Source of the DNA: Ahaetulla prasina
Taxonomy: Eukaryota > Chordata > Lepidosauria > Squamata > Colubridae
Assembly (NCBI RefSeq): GCF_028640845.1
Contig: NC_080539.1
Span: 196,053,436 to 196,117,435 of the forward strand
DNA length: 64,000 nucleotides
Reading direction: 5' to 3'
A program made the translations under genes and the position numbers. Positions 20,278-31,600 of the stretch are shown in pieces. The notes below the pieces were generated by a model that worked only from the letters and a program-made list of their open reading frames with translations, was not told where the DNA came from and did not search any database. Position 1 is the stretch's first letter; every line of letters begins with the position of its first letter.

Positions 20278-23134
20278 AACACTCATCGAAGGAGTGCCGT
20301 GCCGAATGGAAGTGGACACTGGATCTTCAATTACGATCATGTCCTGGAGCAACTTAGAAAAAAACTTGCCGGCTATCGCGAAACGCAAACTGCGGCCACA
20401 GAAGCTACGAGTGCAGGACTATCAAGGGAACAGGATCCCTGTCCGAGGGGCGACGACCGTCCACGTCAAGTATGGACAGTTCGAAAAAACTCTGCCCATC
20501 ACCATCGTCGATGGGACTCTGCCGAGTTTGTTGGGACTAGACTGGTTCCGGGCATTGGGCATGGGAGTGACGGGAGTCTTCGAAATGAAGTCGACCTCAG
20601 GGCGAACTCATGAAGGAGTTCGAGGCGTTTTCAAAGACTGCCTGGGCAAGTACAAGGGGACCCCTATCTCCTTCAATCTAGACCCTCAAGTTGCCCCTAT
20701 CCGTTTAAAGGCTAGGAGGGTTCCCTTCGCCCTGAAGCCCAAGATTGACCGGGAACTGGACAAACTAGTAAGCCAGGGGATACTAGTGCCAGTCGATCAT
20801 GCGAAGTGGGAGACGCCAATAGTCACCCCAGTGAAACCAGACGGGTCAGTCAGGATTTGCGCCGATTACAAGGCGACGCTTAACAAAGCTTTGCAAAAAA
20901 GCGCTTACCCCGTCCCTGTGGTACAACACTTGCTACACTCGTTAGGGCAGGGGCAGGTTTTTGCTAAACTAGATTTGGCCCAAGCCTATCAGCAGTTACC
21001 CGTAGATAGCAGCACGGCCGAAGCTCAAACAATCGTAACGCACAGGGGTGCTTTCAAATGCACCAGGTTACAATTTGGGGTCAGTGTGGCACCAGGATTA
21101 TTTCAAAATTTAATGGAGCGGCTTCTGCAGGGGCTCCCCGGGGTGGTACCGTACTTTGATGACGTACTGGTATCCGCCGACAATATGGAAGAACTTGGGG
21201 TGCGACTGAGAAAAGTTTTAAGTATTTTCCGGTCCGCCGGTTTAAAAGTCAAATTAAACAAGTGCCAGATCGGGGTAGGATCCGTAGAATTCCTGGGCTA
21301 CCGGATAGACAGGGAGGGGATCCACCCCACTGAGAGCAAGGTTAGGGCAATCAGGAAGGCCCCCGCACCCCAAAACAAAACAGAGTTGCAGGCGTTTTTG
21401 GGTCTGGTAAATTTTTACGCGGTCTTTTTAAAAAACAAGGCTACCATAGCCGAGCCGCTACACAAATTACTAGGAAAAAATGCTGCATGGTCTTGGGGAA
21501 AGGCGGAAGCTAGAGCATTCGAAGCAATAAAAAACCTCCTGTCTAGCGATAGCCTATTGATACAATACAATAGCACACTACCATTGGTGCTAGTTTGTGA
21601 TGCATCCCCCTACAGGGTGGGGGCTGTGCTCAGCCACAGGCTGCCAAATGGCACAGAAGCCCCTATAGCGTTTTACTCCCGAACAATGTCCTCAGCTGAA
21701 AGGAACTATAGTCAGTTGGATAGGGAAGCCTTGGCCATAGTCTCCGGGGTAAAGAAGTTCCATGAATATGTTTTCGGTCGCGACTTCGAAATCGTCACAG
21801 ACCATAGACCCTTGCTAGGGTTGCTGGCGGGCGACCGCCCAACGCCCGTGGCACTTTCGCCCAGATTGACCCGATGGACTATCTTTCTGGCTGCATATTC
21901 GTACAAACTGCTACATCGGCCAGGAAAGGAGTTAGGGCATGCAGACGCCTTGAGCAGATGCCCTTTACCAGCGACTATCGAAGACCCCACTCCGGGCACA
22001 CCCGTCTTGTTAATTGACTCTTTGGACTCTGGTCCAGTCACTTCCAAGGAGGTGGCTCGGGCTTCTTACAAGGACATTACATTAAGGACTGTAATGGGTT
22101 GGGTGCAAAGAGGATGGCCCGCTGCGCCGGGTGAGCGTTTTAGGGAATTTGTAAAAAAGCGCGGGGAATTGTCGGTGCAAGGGGGGTGTCTGCTCTGGGG
22201 GGATAGGGTGGTAGTCCCAGAGAAATTGCGGAAAAAAGTTCTGGAACTTCTGCACGAAGGCCATCCTGGGATCGTGAGAATGAAGGGTTTAGCCAGGAGC
22301 TATGTGTGGTGGCCCTTGATGGTCATGGAGTTTGGCGATAGGGTTGGGAAATGCCAAGCATGCCAGGAATCCAGACCACTATCACCAACGGCCCCAATCC
22401 GAGAGTGGGAGAAACCCCAGGGCCCATGGTCCCGAATCCATATCGACTTTGCCAGCCCGTTCCACGGCCAAACATTCTTAGTGGTGGTAGACGCATTTTC
22501 CAAATGGCTGGAAATCATTCTAATGAAATCCATGACCGCAGAGGCTGTAATTTCAGTCCTGCGGCACCTTTTTGTAACACACGGGTTACCAGACACACTC
22601 GTTTCAGACAACGGGCCACAGTTCACGGCGACCCTTTTTGAGGGGTACTTGGCGGAGGAGGGCATCCGACATGTCCTCTCGGCGCCTTTCCACCCTGCGA
22701 CGAACGGCCTTGCAGAGCGTTTCGTCCGGAGCGCAAAAGAGGCATTGTCCAGAATCAGACCCGGGGATTGGCAATTAAAAATTGACACCTTCTTAGCGGT
22801 ACAACACAGAACCCCTTGTGTAGCGACTGGCCGCAGCCCAGCAGAGCTACTGATGGGGAGAAAGCTTAGATGCCCGTTAGACCGGTTAAACCCGAACTAC
22901 ACACCAGACGGGTACAAAACAACACCGGGCAAAACAAGAGAATTGACAGTAGGGAGTCCCGTATGGGCACACAATTATGGTGAAGGCCCAAACTGGCAAG
23001 GGAACAATCCTAGAAACAACCGGGCCCAAATCATATCTCGTAGAAATAGAGGATGGCCGGGTTTGGAAACGCCACATAGACCAATTAAGGAAAAGAATAG
23101 CCACCAGTCTAGAAACAGACGAAACAGGCCCTGA
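20180..23134 (+). pseudogene. pol: gypsy pol: protease, reverse transcriptase, RNase H, integrase
   Basis: Open from about 20180 to 23134. Counting from 20213: protease active site D-T-G-S at 35-38 and L-L-G-L-D-W-F downstream; reverse transcriptase Y-F-D-D at 314-317; RNase H with D463 in V-C-D-A-S; integrase zinc-binding H681, C714, C717; integrase catalytic D745, D799 and E835, with exactly 35 residues between the second D and E. All catalytic residues are present. Near 22990 the frame leaves the conserved integrase C-terminus, which continues in another frame (22977-23396), so one single-base indel breaks the gene. Pol is +1 relative to gag, so expression would need a frame change. Confidence 0.93.
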
Positions 23135-23396
23135 CTATCCAATAATTGAATCCACAGCTAACTCAAACCCGAGCAAACCGCAGGACTTATCTGAGTTCCA
23201 GCGACACCAACTGGTCCCTCCGAAGGAAAGCAGGAACGACTCTGCAAGTAATCCAAGGCCGGATGGCCTGGAGGAGGAGCTGAGAGGAACGAACAGTCCC
23301 TCCGGCCAGCTCGACTCACTCCCAGATAATGAACTGCGCAGGTCCGAAAGAGTTAGGAGACGCCCTGCGTACTTACGTGACTACGTTGAAAAATAA
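22977..23396 (+). pseudogene. gypsy pol C-terminal tail in shifted frame
   Basis: This frame has the usual integrase C-terminal signature G-P-K-S-Y-L-V-E-I-E-D-G-R-V-W-K-R-H and H-I-D-Q-L-R, followed by an acidic Pro/Ser-rich tail and a basic end (R-R-S-E-R-V-R-R-R-P). It is the continuation of pol after the indel near 22990, not a separate gene. It stops 50 bp before the LTR. Confidence 0.85.
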
Positions 23397-23433
23397 TTAT
23401 TCATTTTATGTAAATAGGGGTAAAAAGTTTTCT

Positions 23434-23446
23434 GGGAGGGGAGGAG
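23434..23446 (+). other. Polypurine tract of the gypsy element
   Basis: GGGAGGGGAGGAG lies directly against the TG start of the 3' LTR, the standard location of the plus-strand DNA primer. Confidence 0.85.
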
Positions 23447-23636
23447 TGTAATGTATCTTTAAGGGTTTTGGAGGGAAAATAGAGCGGGAAATAGCACGTT
23501 GCTAATTGGCTGATAGCCTCCAGCTGAACTGTATATAAGGAGGGGGTTTTACCGTTGCGGTTGCTGGGTTCACCATATAGTAAAGAGCTGTTGTTACTCA
23601 TCTGGTCTCCTGCCTCGTTATTGCCCGAATCTAACA
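23447..23636 (+). mobile_element. gypsy 3' LTR (190 bp)
   Basis: Starts TGTAATG after the polypurine tract and ends CCGAATCTAACA. It contains an ATTGG box (GCTAATTGGCTGAT) and a TATA box (GTATATAAGG at 23531-23540). It is followed by CCGAT, which is also at the start of the left 1.58-kb repeat, so CCGAT is the 5-bp target site. No 5' LTR is present, so LTR-LTR dating is not possible here. Confidence 0.9.
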
Positions 23637-25220
23637 CCGATCATGATAGTCTTCTCTGCCCTGGCATAGCAAAGGGAGAGAATTTTTGGGGCCCAAGCTG
23701 ATCAACTGCAGGACTGTGTTGTGTCAGTGTATCTCTGGTAGTATATTCTGGTCATAAGAATTGGCCAAGTATGTAGTATATTCTGTTAAGTTCTGGGCAA
23801 AGAATGGAGGTGAGGCAGGAGTGATTTCTAACAGTTCTTTATTCAATACCGCCTGTGAGGCAACAATGCTCCCTGGCTGACACAGCTCCATTTATATATA
23901 ACTGATCAGCCAAACAACCAATTAGGAGAGAGTATTTTTCCGCTTCAATAGTGGACCAGAATGAGAACTTCAACTGACAACTATACACTATAAACAATAT
24001 ATTCAACATCCTTGCCTTTTAGCCTCTCTCTTTCTGCACCTTAGACCATGGTAACTACCATCCAATGTGGCTGGCATGAACCTTTTAAAAAAGATTTCTG
24101 TATTCACCTAAAGAAATAGTGTCCTGTCTAGCTACCCACTTTTTTAAAAAAAATTGCATACTTGAGAGCAGTTAATTCCAGGAAATCCTCATACAACGCC
24201 CCCCCCCCCAGGAAACAAAGTCTCAGCAGTGGAGATGATTCAGCCAGTGTCAATGACATGAGCACCTCATCGAGAATTAATGAAAAGTCCTTACATTTGC
24301 TCATGATGATCAGGTTGGAAGTTTGGGTGATTAGGCATGATTGTGCACTTGGCCTTTCGCTTCAGCTCTGAGAGAGAATGACACTTTCTCTAAATTATTT
24401 GAAAATTTTTCATCCGCTATTGCAAAAGCCAATCTGATTGCATCCCTTTAATTGCCTTAGATGAGACCAAGGCTCAATCTTACGAATTCTAGGACTCCAC
24501 TGCTTGCTATCGTGCATTCATGCAGGCACTGAACTCTCAGACTGTGCTCTAATCTTGCTGATGACCCAAATTGACTTGATGGCTGTAAGCAAACCATCCT
24601 TCTTCAATCTTCTGCTGCCCGCAATTGAGGTTGTACTCTTAAACACAGGCCCATTTTGGAGACTGATACAAGGATAGCTAAAATGCTAAAAACAATTATA
24701 AATTAAGATTAAGAGGAAACCAGATAATATTGGAAGGTTAAAAAAAAGCTTTTTCTTTGCCAAGCCTTCTGAAACGCACTCAAGATTTAAAAGGGTCTGT
24801 CTGGACATCAGTATGTTGCGTGCATATCATATTCAAATTCATGAATTTTCCAAATTCACAGATAATTGCCACCCAATCATCTCTTGCCCTTTCCGGCAAG
24901 GGTGCTTGCTTGACAGTCCTTCTACCCACTCAGATTTATAGACAATTCTCATTTCCCCCAGAATAATAAAAAATATATATTGCTAGATCATCCCCATATT
25001 TCTATACTTTCCTTGATAGCATCGTTCTGTTCCCTTCAAAGCTCCTAATTCTAAGTGCCAGCAGTTCTGCATTTTGGCTTTTTAAAATTATGTCAGTACA
25101 GCGCTAGGCCAGGATCCAGGACCTGGAAGGCAGGGAAACCAAAATGCATCTCTGAAAAGAGATAACCACCCCTTCAACTCAGAAGGCAAAGTATGATTAC
25201 CATTTTCCCAGCTATGGTTG
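23637..25220 (+). repeat. 1.58-kb direct repeat, right copy, flanking the gypsy 3' LTR
   Basis: Matches 18377-19956. It starts with the TSD CCGAT and ends at GCTATGGTTG, after which it runs into new DNA (TGTTATTGGCCC), so this copy is continuous with the right-hand genome. Examples of differences from the left copy: CTCTGGTAG versus CTCTGGCAG, GACATGAG versus GACACGAG, and a longer C run near 24199. Confidence 0.9.
23784..24008 (-). mobile_element. Solo LTR (right copy), minus strand
   Basis: Duplicate of 18524-18748 with the same TGTT...AACA ends, TATA box and AATAAA on the minus strand. It was present before the 1.58-kb segment became two copies. Confidence 0.6.
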
Positions 25221-25445
25221 TGTTATTGGCCCTGTTTATAGCAACACGTAATTGGCAAAAGACTACGTCTTCATCTAGCAGTCCGGTTATAATGAGTTAC
25301 AGATATCCTGAGTAGGAAAAGACTGAAATAGACAATTGTGCTTGAACTTTTTCAAATACAGTCTATATGTTGGTGGTATCTTTAGTGTGTGGATGTGTCT
25401 TTACCATATTGGTATGCATTTGCTCAATACTGATTTTAGATGTTA
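24009..25445. other. No gene recognised in the rest of the right repeat and after it
   Basis: Frames at 24162 and 24757 recur in the left copy (18859, 19493) only because the DNA is duplicated. They have no known domains, and homopolymer differences shift their starts. Confidence 0.5.
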
Positions 25446-26148
25446 CAGGTAGTCCTCAATTTATGGACACAAGCGAGACTGGAATTTCTGTTGTAAGTCA
25501 TTGTGTCAGAAGTTAAGCCAGACTGGATTTTAAAACAATTTTTGCAGCCATTAAGCAAATCACATAGTTGTTAAGCAATGCCAGCTTCTCCAGTGGAATT
25601 TTTTGTGTGTGCTTTTTTTGACAAAAACTGTCAGATTATTCATGAACTGGCAGAGACATGGTAACAATAAATAGGCATAGCAACTAAATCAGCCAATTGG
25701 GAGCTGAGACAGATTGGAGCCAGGGCGTGTCTTAGTCTGCAGCTTCTGAATCTGTGCTGAGAATTGACACTGACACTAAGCAGTCTGAACTAGTTTGCTC
25801 TGCTGAAATGAAACTAACTTCTCTCCTGCCTTGTTTTCTGCCTGTAACTTCTACCACGTTGAAAGAACTCTGCTGTTGGTATTGTATATATATTCTTATA
25901 TATAAAGAAGTTTCTTATTTAATGAATCCTGCTTGAATCAGTTATCTGTGTGTGCTTCTGGATTTGATTTTTGCAAGAAACTCTGATAAAAACTGTTGCA
26001 AATTGCTACTGCAATTGGTCATAAATTACAGTCATATGACTTGTGGAGTAACTGCAAAGGTCGTAAGTGCAAATCCAGATTATAAATTACTTTTTCCAAG
26101 GCCGTTGCAACTTTGAACTATTGTTAATCATAAATTGAGGACTACCTG
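25446..26148. mobile_element. TA-flanked DNA element split by a solo LTR
   Basis: Ends are CAGGTAGTCCTCAATTTATG and CATAAATTGAGGACTACCTG, perfect 20-bp inverted repeats, flanked by TA (25444-25445 and 26149-26150). Without the LTR and one AAAAC it is about 338 bp, with no transposase. TA duplication points to Tc1/mariner-type (possibly pogo/Tigger-like) mobilisation; the superfamily is inference. Confidence 0.88.
25629..25988 (+). mobile_element. Solo LTR (360 bp), TSD AAAAC, nested in the TA element
   Basis: Begins TGTCAGATTATTC and ends AACTCTGATA, giving inverted ends TGTCAGA/TCTGAtA with the terminal CA mutated to TA. AAAAC lies at 25624-25628 and 25989-25993. A TATA-like run (CTTATATATAAAG) precedes the last 90 bp. 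No internal retroviral sequence remains, so it formed by LTR-LTR recombination. Confidence 0.8.
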
Positions 26149-26150
26149 TA

Positions 26151-27985
26151 TTTATTTCTCATTAGCTTTGTATTACATTGATTACATTGATTCCCATATT
26201 ACAGGAGGCAAACACTTGGGGGTGGTTGAGCACATGTAGAACGTTGAAACCTAGTCCAGGGTATGTTTATGAAAGGCAGCCAGGGGGTCAGATTGTCCTT
26301 CCACACAATGCTTGCCATAGTAAGGATAGATAGCCACAAAACACCCAATTGTAAGAAGGCTCTAGTGAGATCCACCCCCACCCCCAGTTGCTTTCTCCCA
26401 GTCTAGCCTGCCTTGTATTGATTCTTTGTTTGCTTTGTACCCAGAAGGACATATCTAGACAAAGGCCTGAATTCCAAACATGCAGAAATCTTATTTTCCA
26501 AGAATGCCCATTGGATCTGGGTGGATCCAGAGAAATTCTTTTTAAAAAAATGATGTTACAGGCTGAAGCTTTGTACTGTAGCATGCCATTTATTTTCTTT
26601 TTTAAATTAAAACAATGTCATTAAAAAAAAATCAAGCAAAATAGGAAGCTTGGTAGATGTTAGAGGATATACTATATCTATGGACACAATGGTGCCCCTG
26701 TTGATAATACTCTGTTTACTCTCAGAAGTAATTTTCTGAATCTAGCTCAGTATTTCTGACCCAGCAAAGCTAATCTATATTCAGCAAGAAGCTTTTCCAT
26801 ACAGACCTTCTGCTAGATTGGGCCCATTCACAAGCAGGGAAAAGGATTCCGCATCACTGAGTCTTGCTTTTGGGTCACAGCCACTTCTACAACTGGAAAC
26901 AGATGTCCAGCATGATCAGCTCAGCTAGAGCCAATCAAAACGAACTCCTTCTAGTCCAGTGCTCAGAGTGATTCCTATCTTCCAAAATATTGTGCTAAAT
27001 TAGAAAGGCTGCAAAGTATGTTGGCAAAACCAGTAAGCAAAATAAGTTGTTGCTAACAAAACAGAGCCTGTTGACTGCCTGGGATTATATGCAGAGCATA
27101 CCCAAATTGCCACTAGACCTTGTAAAATGAGTTATCAATATTTTATATCTCGTGGAACAAATTTTTAATTTGATTAAATGGTTTTTTTTAAAGTCCTGCT
27201 ACTTTTCTCCATTACTAGCATTTCAACAAAGAAAAAAAAAGTTAGAGAAGATGTGCTTTTATTTAAAAAAAAAAAAAAAGCACATAGCCAAAATATATTC
27301 CTATATTCCGAAACTCCTATGGTGTAATCTATCACTTGTACTAAGCAAATTTTCTGATCCTACCACTAATCTTTCTGTTGTATTTTATCCAGATCTTGTC
27401 CTAGAATCTGATTTGCTTTTCCTATTTCTGTGCTTAAGTGTTCTCAGCTCTGAGTTTTCTTATTTTGAAACTTATTTCTTTTGGCAGCTTGTCATTTCAT
27501 TTCATTTCTACCCTTTCTTGGTTCTCAGCTATTACCAATCCCTTTTAAGTAGGATCAGGGCTGGTTCAGCCTGGGCTGTTTTTCAGAGATGAGTGGAAGC
27601 ATGCAAGGCATCCCTTTCCCTTCCCAAGTCTTGGTCTCAGGCACTTCCCTCGGCATTGGCTTCTCTGTAATCCCCCCTGGTGCCCTCTCACCCTGTCACA
27701 AGGAAGGACTACCTTGCCCTTTGGTAGCATTTCCATATTACACTGGCATTCTCAACAGTCCGAGCTCTGCCCCTAAACCAGCATGAAAATGCCACATGTC
27801 TGTAGGCTAACTGGCTTCATTTAGCTGGACTCTGGCACACGTTGAGTTCTAGCAGCAGCAAAATAGCAGTCTGTAAAGATGCAAAGTCAGCACTGGGAAC
27901 TTCTACCTCCCAGCACGCTTTATCAAGGTGAGCCACGACCTCTCCCCCATGGCTGGCCTCACCCTGTCATCAGTCATGCATTAGC
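26151..27985. other. No feature recognised
   Basis: Unique DNA, including a C-rich stretch near 26372-26383 and an A-rich run near 27268-27281. The 146-codon frame at 27152-27592 is low-complexity (Lys, Phe, Leu) and shows no domain. Confidence 0.45.
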
Positions 27986-27986
27986 C

Positions 27987-28675
27987 TAGCTGGCGGGGCT
28001 CCACCCGGCCATTCCTTGACCCAGAAGAGCTGGGTCAAGGCCGGAACAATTGGTTGTTGCTTGGAGCTTCTGATCCCTGCCGGTGGTTTTCCTTGCATTC
28101 TGTTTTGGTCCGTCAGCAGCCTCCAGAGCTGGCAACGGAGTCGGACAGTGATGAGGCTGAGGTGAGGCCAGGGCCATCAGGAAGTGAGGTGCGGACTCCA
28201 GAGCCTCCAGAGCCTGAAAGTAGTGAGGCAGAGGAACAGGAGGAGCCTGTTCCTAATGCACGCATGAGAAGAACTGCCAGAAGGCAAGAGCAGCTCAAGC
28301 AGAGAGGACAACTCGGGAGTAGGGCCAAGAGATGATTGGCCCCTCCCATAAGGCTTAAAACAGACCAGCACCAGCATTTGGCCTTTGCCGGAAAACAACG
28401 TTGTAGCTGCATCTTCTGCTTTGTCTTCTGCTTTGTCTTCTGCTTCGTCTACGTCTTTGTTTTTGTGGCTTCTGGACATTTGCCAGGAAGGGCCTTTGGC
28501 AGTTTGCCTAATTGGATCAAGGTTTGCAAGATAACTGAGGAATTTGTGTGGGGAGGCATTTGTTTTACTTTGAGTTGAACGACACTGGGAATGAAGTAAT
28601 TCCCAGCTGTTCGAATAAAGTTTGTTTGTTTTTTCATGGACTGAGTGTTATTTCACTTGGGCCTGGGTCACAACA
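27987..28675 (+). mobile_element. LTR of an LTR retroelement, left end uncertain
   Basis: The right end GGCCTGGGTCACAACA fits an LTR ending in CA, and AATAAA lies at 28614-28619, about 56 bp before it. The region has a TATA-like CTTAAAAC near 28354, a three-unit 12-bp repeat TCTTCTGCTTTG (28412-28447), and a long open U3-like stretch. No TG start with a matching 5-bp TSD (CATTG expected) was found, so the 5' boundary is approximate. Confidence 0.55.
28054..28335 (+). other. Open frame inside the LTR (93 codons)
   Basis: Acidic Pro/Glu/Ser-rich middle (S-D-S-D-E-A-E-V, P-E-P-P-E-P-E) followed by a basic end (A-R-M-R-R-T-A-R-R-Q-E-Q). It resembles in layout, and weakly in residues, the frame in the solo LTR at 42704-43227, which ends R-R-I-D-R-R-H-Q-Q-K. 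It may be a captured gag or accessory-gene tail. No function can be assigned. Confidence 0.3.
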
Positions 28676-31600
28676 CATTGCCACACCTCCCCACTTCGCA
28701 GCTGAGCCCTGTTGCTGCCTTCATCACCACTGCAGCCTTCCCTACACCCCCATCAATGGTGCTCCATTGCTTCCGTCACTACAATTCCGACACCCCCCTT
28801 CACCAGTGCCACCCCGCCCCATCACGGCAAACCCCAGAATTCAGGGTTTGACAGGTGACTCCCCTCATCAGGACTGCACCTGGAAGACAGCAAGCAGAGT
28901 CAGTGAGTTATCACATTATCGCATTCGATCTTTCCCACCCCCACCCGGTTTGCAGGGATGCTTCTTATGAAACTTAGTAATCAGCCTGTCTGCCTGCATA
29001 TCCCTATTCGCCACCCATGAGGCCTCTATTAGGGGATAGCCCTTCCACAGAACCAGATACTGCATCCGACCCCGATGTAGTCAGCAATCCAACACCTTGT
29101 TTATCTCATAATGGGTCTCCCCTATCTCCACTGGGTGAGGTAGTGCAACTGCTGGTGGCTGAGTGTGGGCTTCCCTTACCGTCTTCAGCAAACTGCTGTG
29201 AAATAGCAGCAGTTGGGTGACAAACGCCGTGGGGCTTGGAGAGCCTCGAGGTTTGTATGGTCTGTCCACCCTCCGGGAGATGGTGCCATGTCATGAGGGC
29301 CACCGGACAGCGAAAGCTTCCAGACAGGCATAAATAGTGTTGTTGAGCTCACCTGCTACATTTCCTTCAATTGTAGGCAAAGGCCTCTACTCCAACTGGC
29401 TACTATGGCAGGATAATTAAAAAGGAGAAAGGTTCAGGGGCTAAGGAAAGCAGCCTAGAAGCTGTAACCAGTGACCAGAGAGGGCCTGAACTTTTCTCTC
29501 TCTCTCTTTTTGATTATCCAACAATTTCCCCCTCCTTGTTTGCCTCTCCCTCTCACATCTGCTGCCTTAAATCACTTGCTTGCTATGCGTTTGCAATTAA
29601 ATTATGAAAAGGACTGAGAGGGAACAAGCTGGGCTGTGGGTTTTATAAAATCATTTTTCTTTCTACAGGTTCATCATAGAAAATGGAAATAGTGGACTTT
29701 AAATAAAAATAAAAAATGAAAGTGACAAGAGTTCTGCCAGTTTTCCTCTCTAGCCCAAGAGAAAGAAATAGAGCCAAGACAGTGTTTTCTTTTTCTTTTA
29801 TACAAAAAAACAACAACAGCAAAACAGTCCACCAATGGACACATCAGATGGGAAGATAAAGTGACCACCAAAGCAAGTTCACACCAAAGTATGGTAAATG
29901 GTAAACTGCATATTGTTAGAGACTCACCCTTGGAAAGGAAAGGAAAACTGTTGGTGATTTAAAGATCTAAAGTACCAATTTCCTAATAAGACAGTTATTT
30001 GAAATGTATCTGAATATTAGTAGCTTGGGTTGGTGGTTAGGTTGTTGGTTTGTGCTCCGAGCTTGGCAATTTGGTTGCAAATGTTTCATCACCATTCAAG
30101 GAGACATTGTCAATGCGCTTTGAAGTGTGCTCGTCTGTCAGAGCACTGGTCTTTAAATACCACTTTTGTGATGCAAACTAGTGTAGATCTGGTTTGTTTG
30201 GCTGCTTCTGAGTCATGGCCTGATTTCGGACTGTTTGTTTGTTTGGCTGGCTGTTGTTACTGAGACATTTATTTATAGAGAGACATTTATAAGACAGTTA
30301 TTGAATTTTGATGATGAATTTAGGACAGAGCTTTTCTTTCTTACTGAAAACAGCCCAGAGCCTGAAAGTGATGTTATATACATTTCTTAGATTCTTAGAC
30401 AGATATAACCAAAGTAAAAGGGAGCGGCTCATGATTATGTCTCCAAAGCAAAAATAAAAGAATTGAATTATGAGCATAGTTTGAACTGGGAAAAAAAGCA
30501 ATTTAACAGGCTGAGGGTGTCTTCTTCCTTCAGTAGTGGAGGTACTCACAGGTATATATCATTGCCGTTAAGTCTAGCAGGGAGAAGAAGTTTAAAATAG
30601 TCAGGAAAAGAACAGTAATTACATGGAACACTTTTCCTATGAAACATTGAGAAGGAAATGGAGGGGTAAACAGGGATTCTTAGGAAAAGAAAAGAAAAGA
30701 AAGTATTCATTTTAAAACTTGTTTTCTCAGCATAGGCCAGAAAGTATCAGGGAACCCACCAACTAGTAGCCGAGGAAAATGTAATCAGAATAGAATACCA
30801 GGTCATCAGCACGACCAAAGTAGAAGCAATGGTTGAAATCCAGAAACAGATCTCTTAAGGCGTACAGGTGTCAAACAACTTGAAGCTATTGAGCAGAAAA
30901 CTACAAATTCTACATGGTTGCCACATTGCAGATAGGGGAAAAAATAGTAAGTCAATTCTCCTCTGCAAAAGAACTGCCATCATGAGATCAAACAATTGAT
31001 CACAAATCATTTATGAACAGCTCGAGGCCTTCCCACAGGTGCCCTAATGTCCAGTGGATTTCCACTAGAGTTTTTTTTTAAGTGATTCTGCAAGGCAAGG
31101 ATCCTTTTTAAAATGCTTCTTCTATCCAAGGAAGATATTAAACTATGGGCTTCTTCTGATTCCTCTGACCACATCTGATGTTACCAAACAACAGTAAAAG
31201 AAAGTACCATTGCAAACTCAAGGCTTGCCATAAAACAGCAATAGGGAGCTTGGAATAGGGAGCATATTATATACTGATCTTCTAGTGTACAAACATACGG
31301 CAATCCACCCTTCTTACTGTACTGCAACATTTAAATCCTTGTTAATTTTTTAACCAATGCTAAATCTGGATCCAACCTAGTGTCATATGATGGCATTGAG
31401 ACTACAAAAGGTTGAGGTTGCCAGGGAGACTGTTTCCACCCTTCATGAAAGTCAAACCAGGAAGTCCTCCCTCCCTTTTGCTAAGAAGATAGCTGATTAA
31501 GTAACCCATGCATGCCTTTTCAACAGCAAGGAGGTAGCTGGAAGGCCTTTGATTGCCCTGCATGAGTAATCTTTCTCTCACTGGCACATCTAAGGCTAGG

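Larger units (their letters stand above)
19957..23636 (+). mobile_element. Ty3/gypsy LTR retrotransposon (Mag-like), 5' part missing
   Basis: Contains the 3' part of gag with one zinc knuckle, a nearly complete pol, a polypurine tract and a 190-bp 3' LTR. The 5' LTR, primer-binding site and most of gag are missing; at 19957 the element starts abruptly after the left 1.58-kb repeat. Pol order is protease, reverse transcriptase, RNase H, integrase, as in Metaviridae. The gag zinc-knuckle context and pol style resemble the K02A2.6-like (Mag) lineage; that finer placement is inference. The long open frame indicates a young insertion. Confidence 0.95.

Noticed and set aside
22300..22788. 162-codon minus-strand frame
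   Set aside because: Antisense shadow of the integrase region of gypsy pol.
18377..25220. The 1.58-kb repeats as the LTRs of one large element
   Set aside because: They lack TG...CA ends at the boundaries, contain an older LTR, and a proper 190-bp LTR with polypurine tract is present inside next to pol.
27152..27592. 146-codon frame as a membrane protein
   Set aside because: Composition is Lys/Phe/Leu from A- and T-rich DNA; no conserved motif, no recognisable splice or promoter context.
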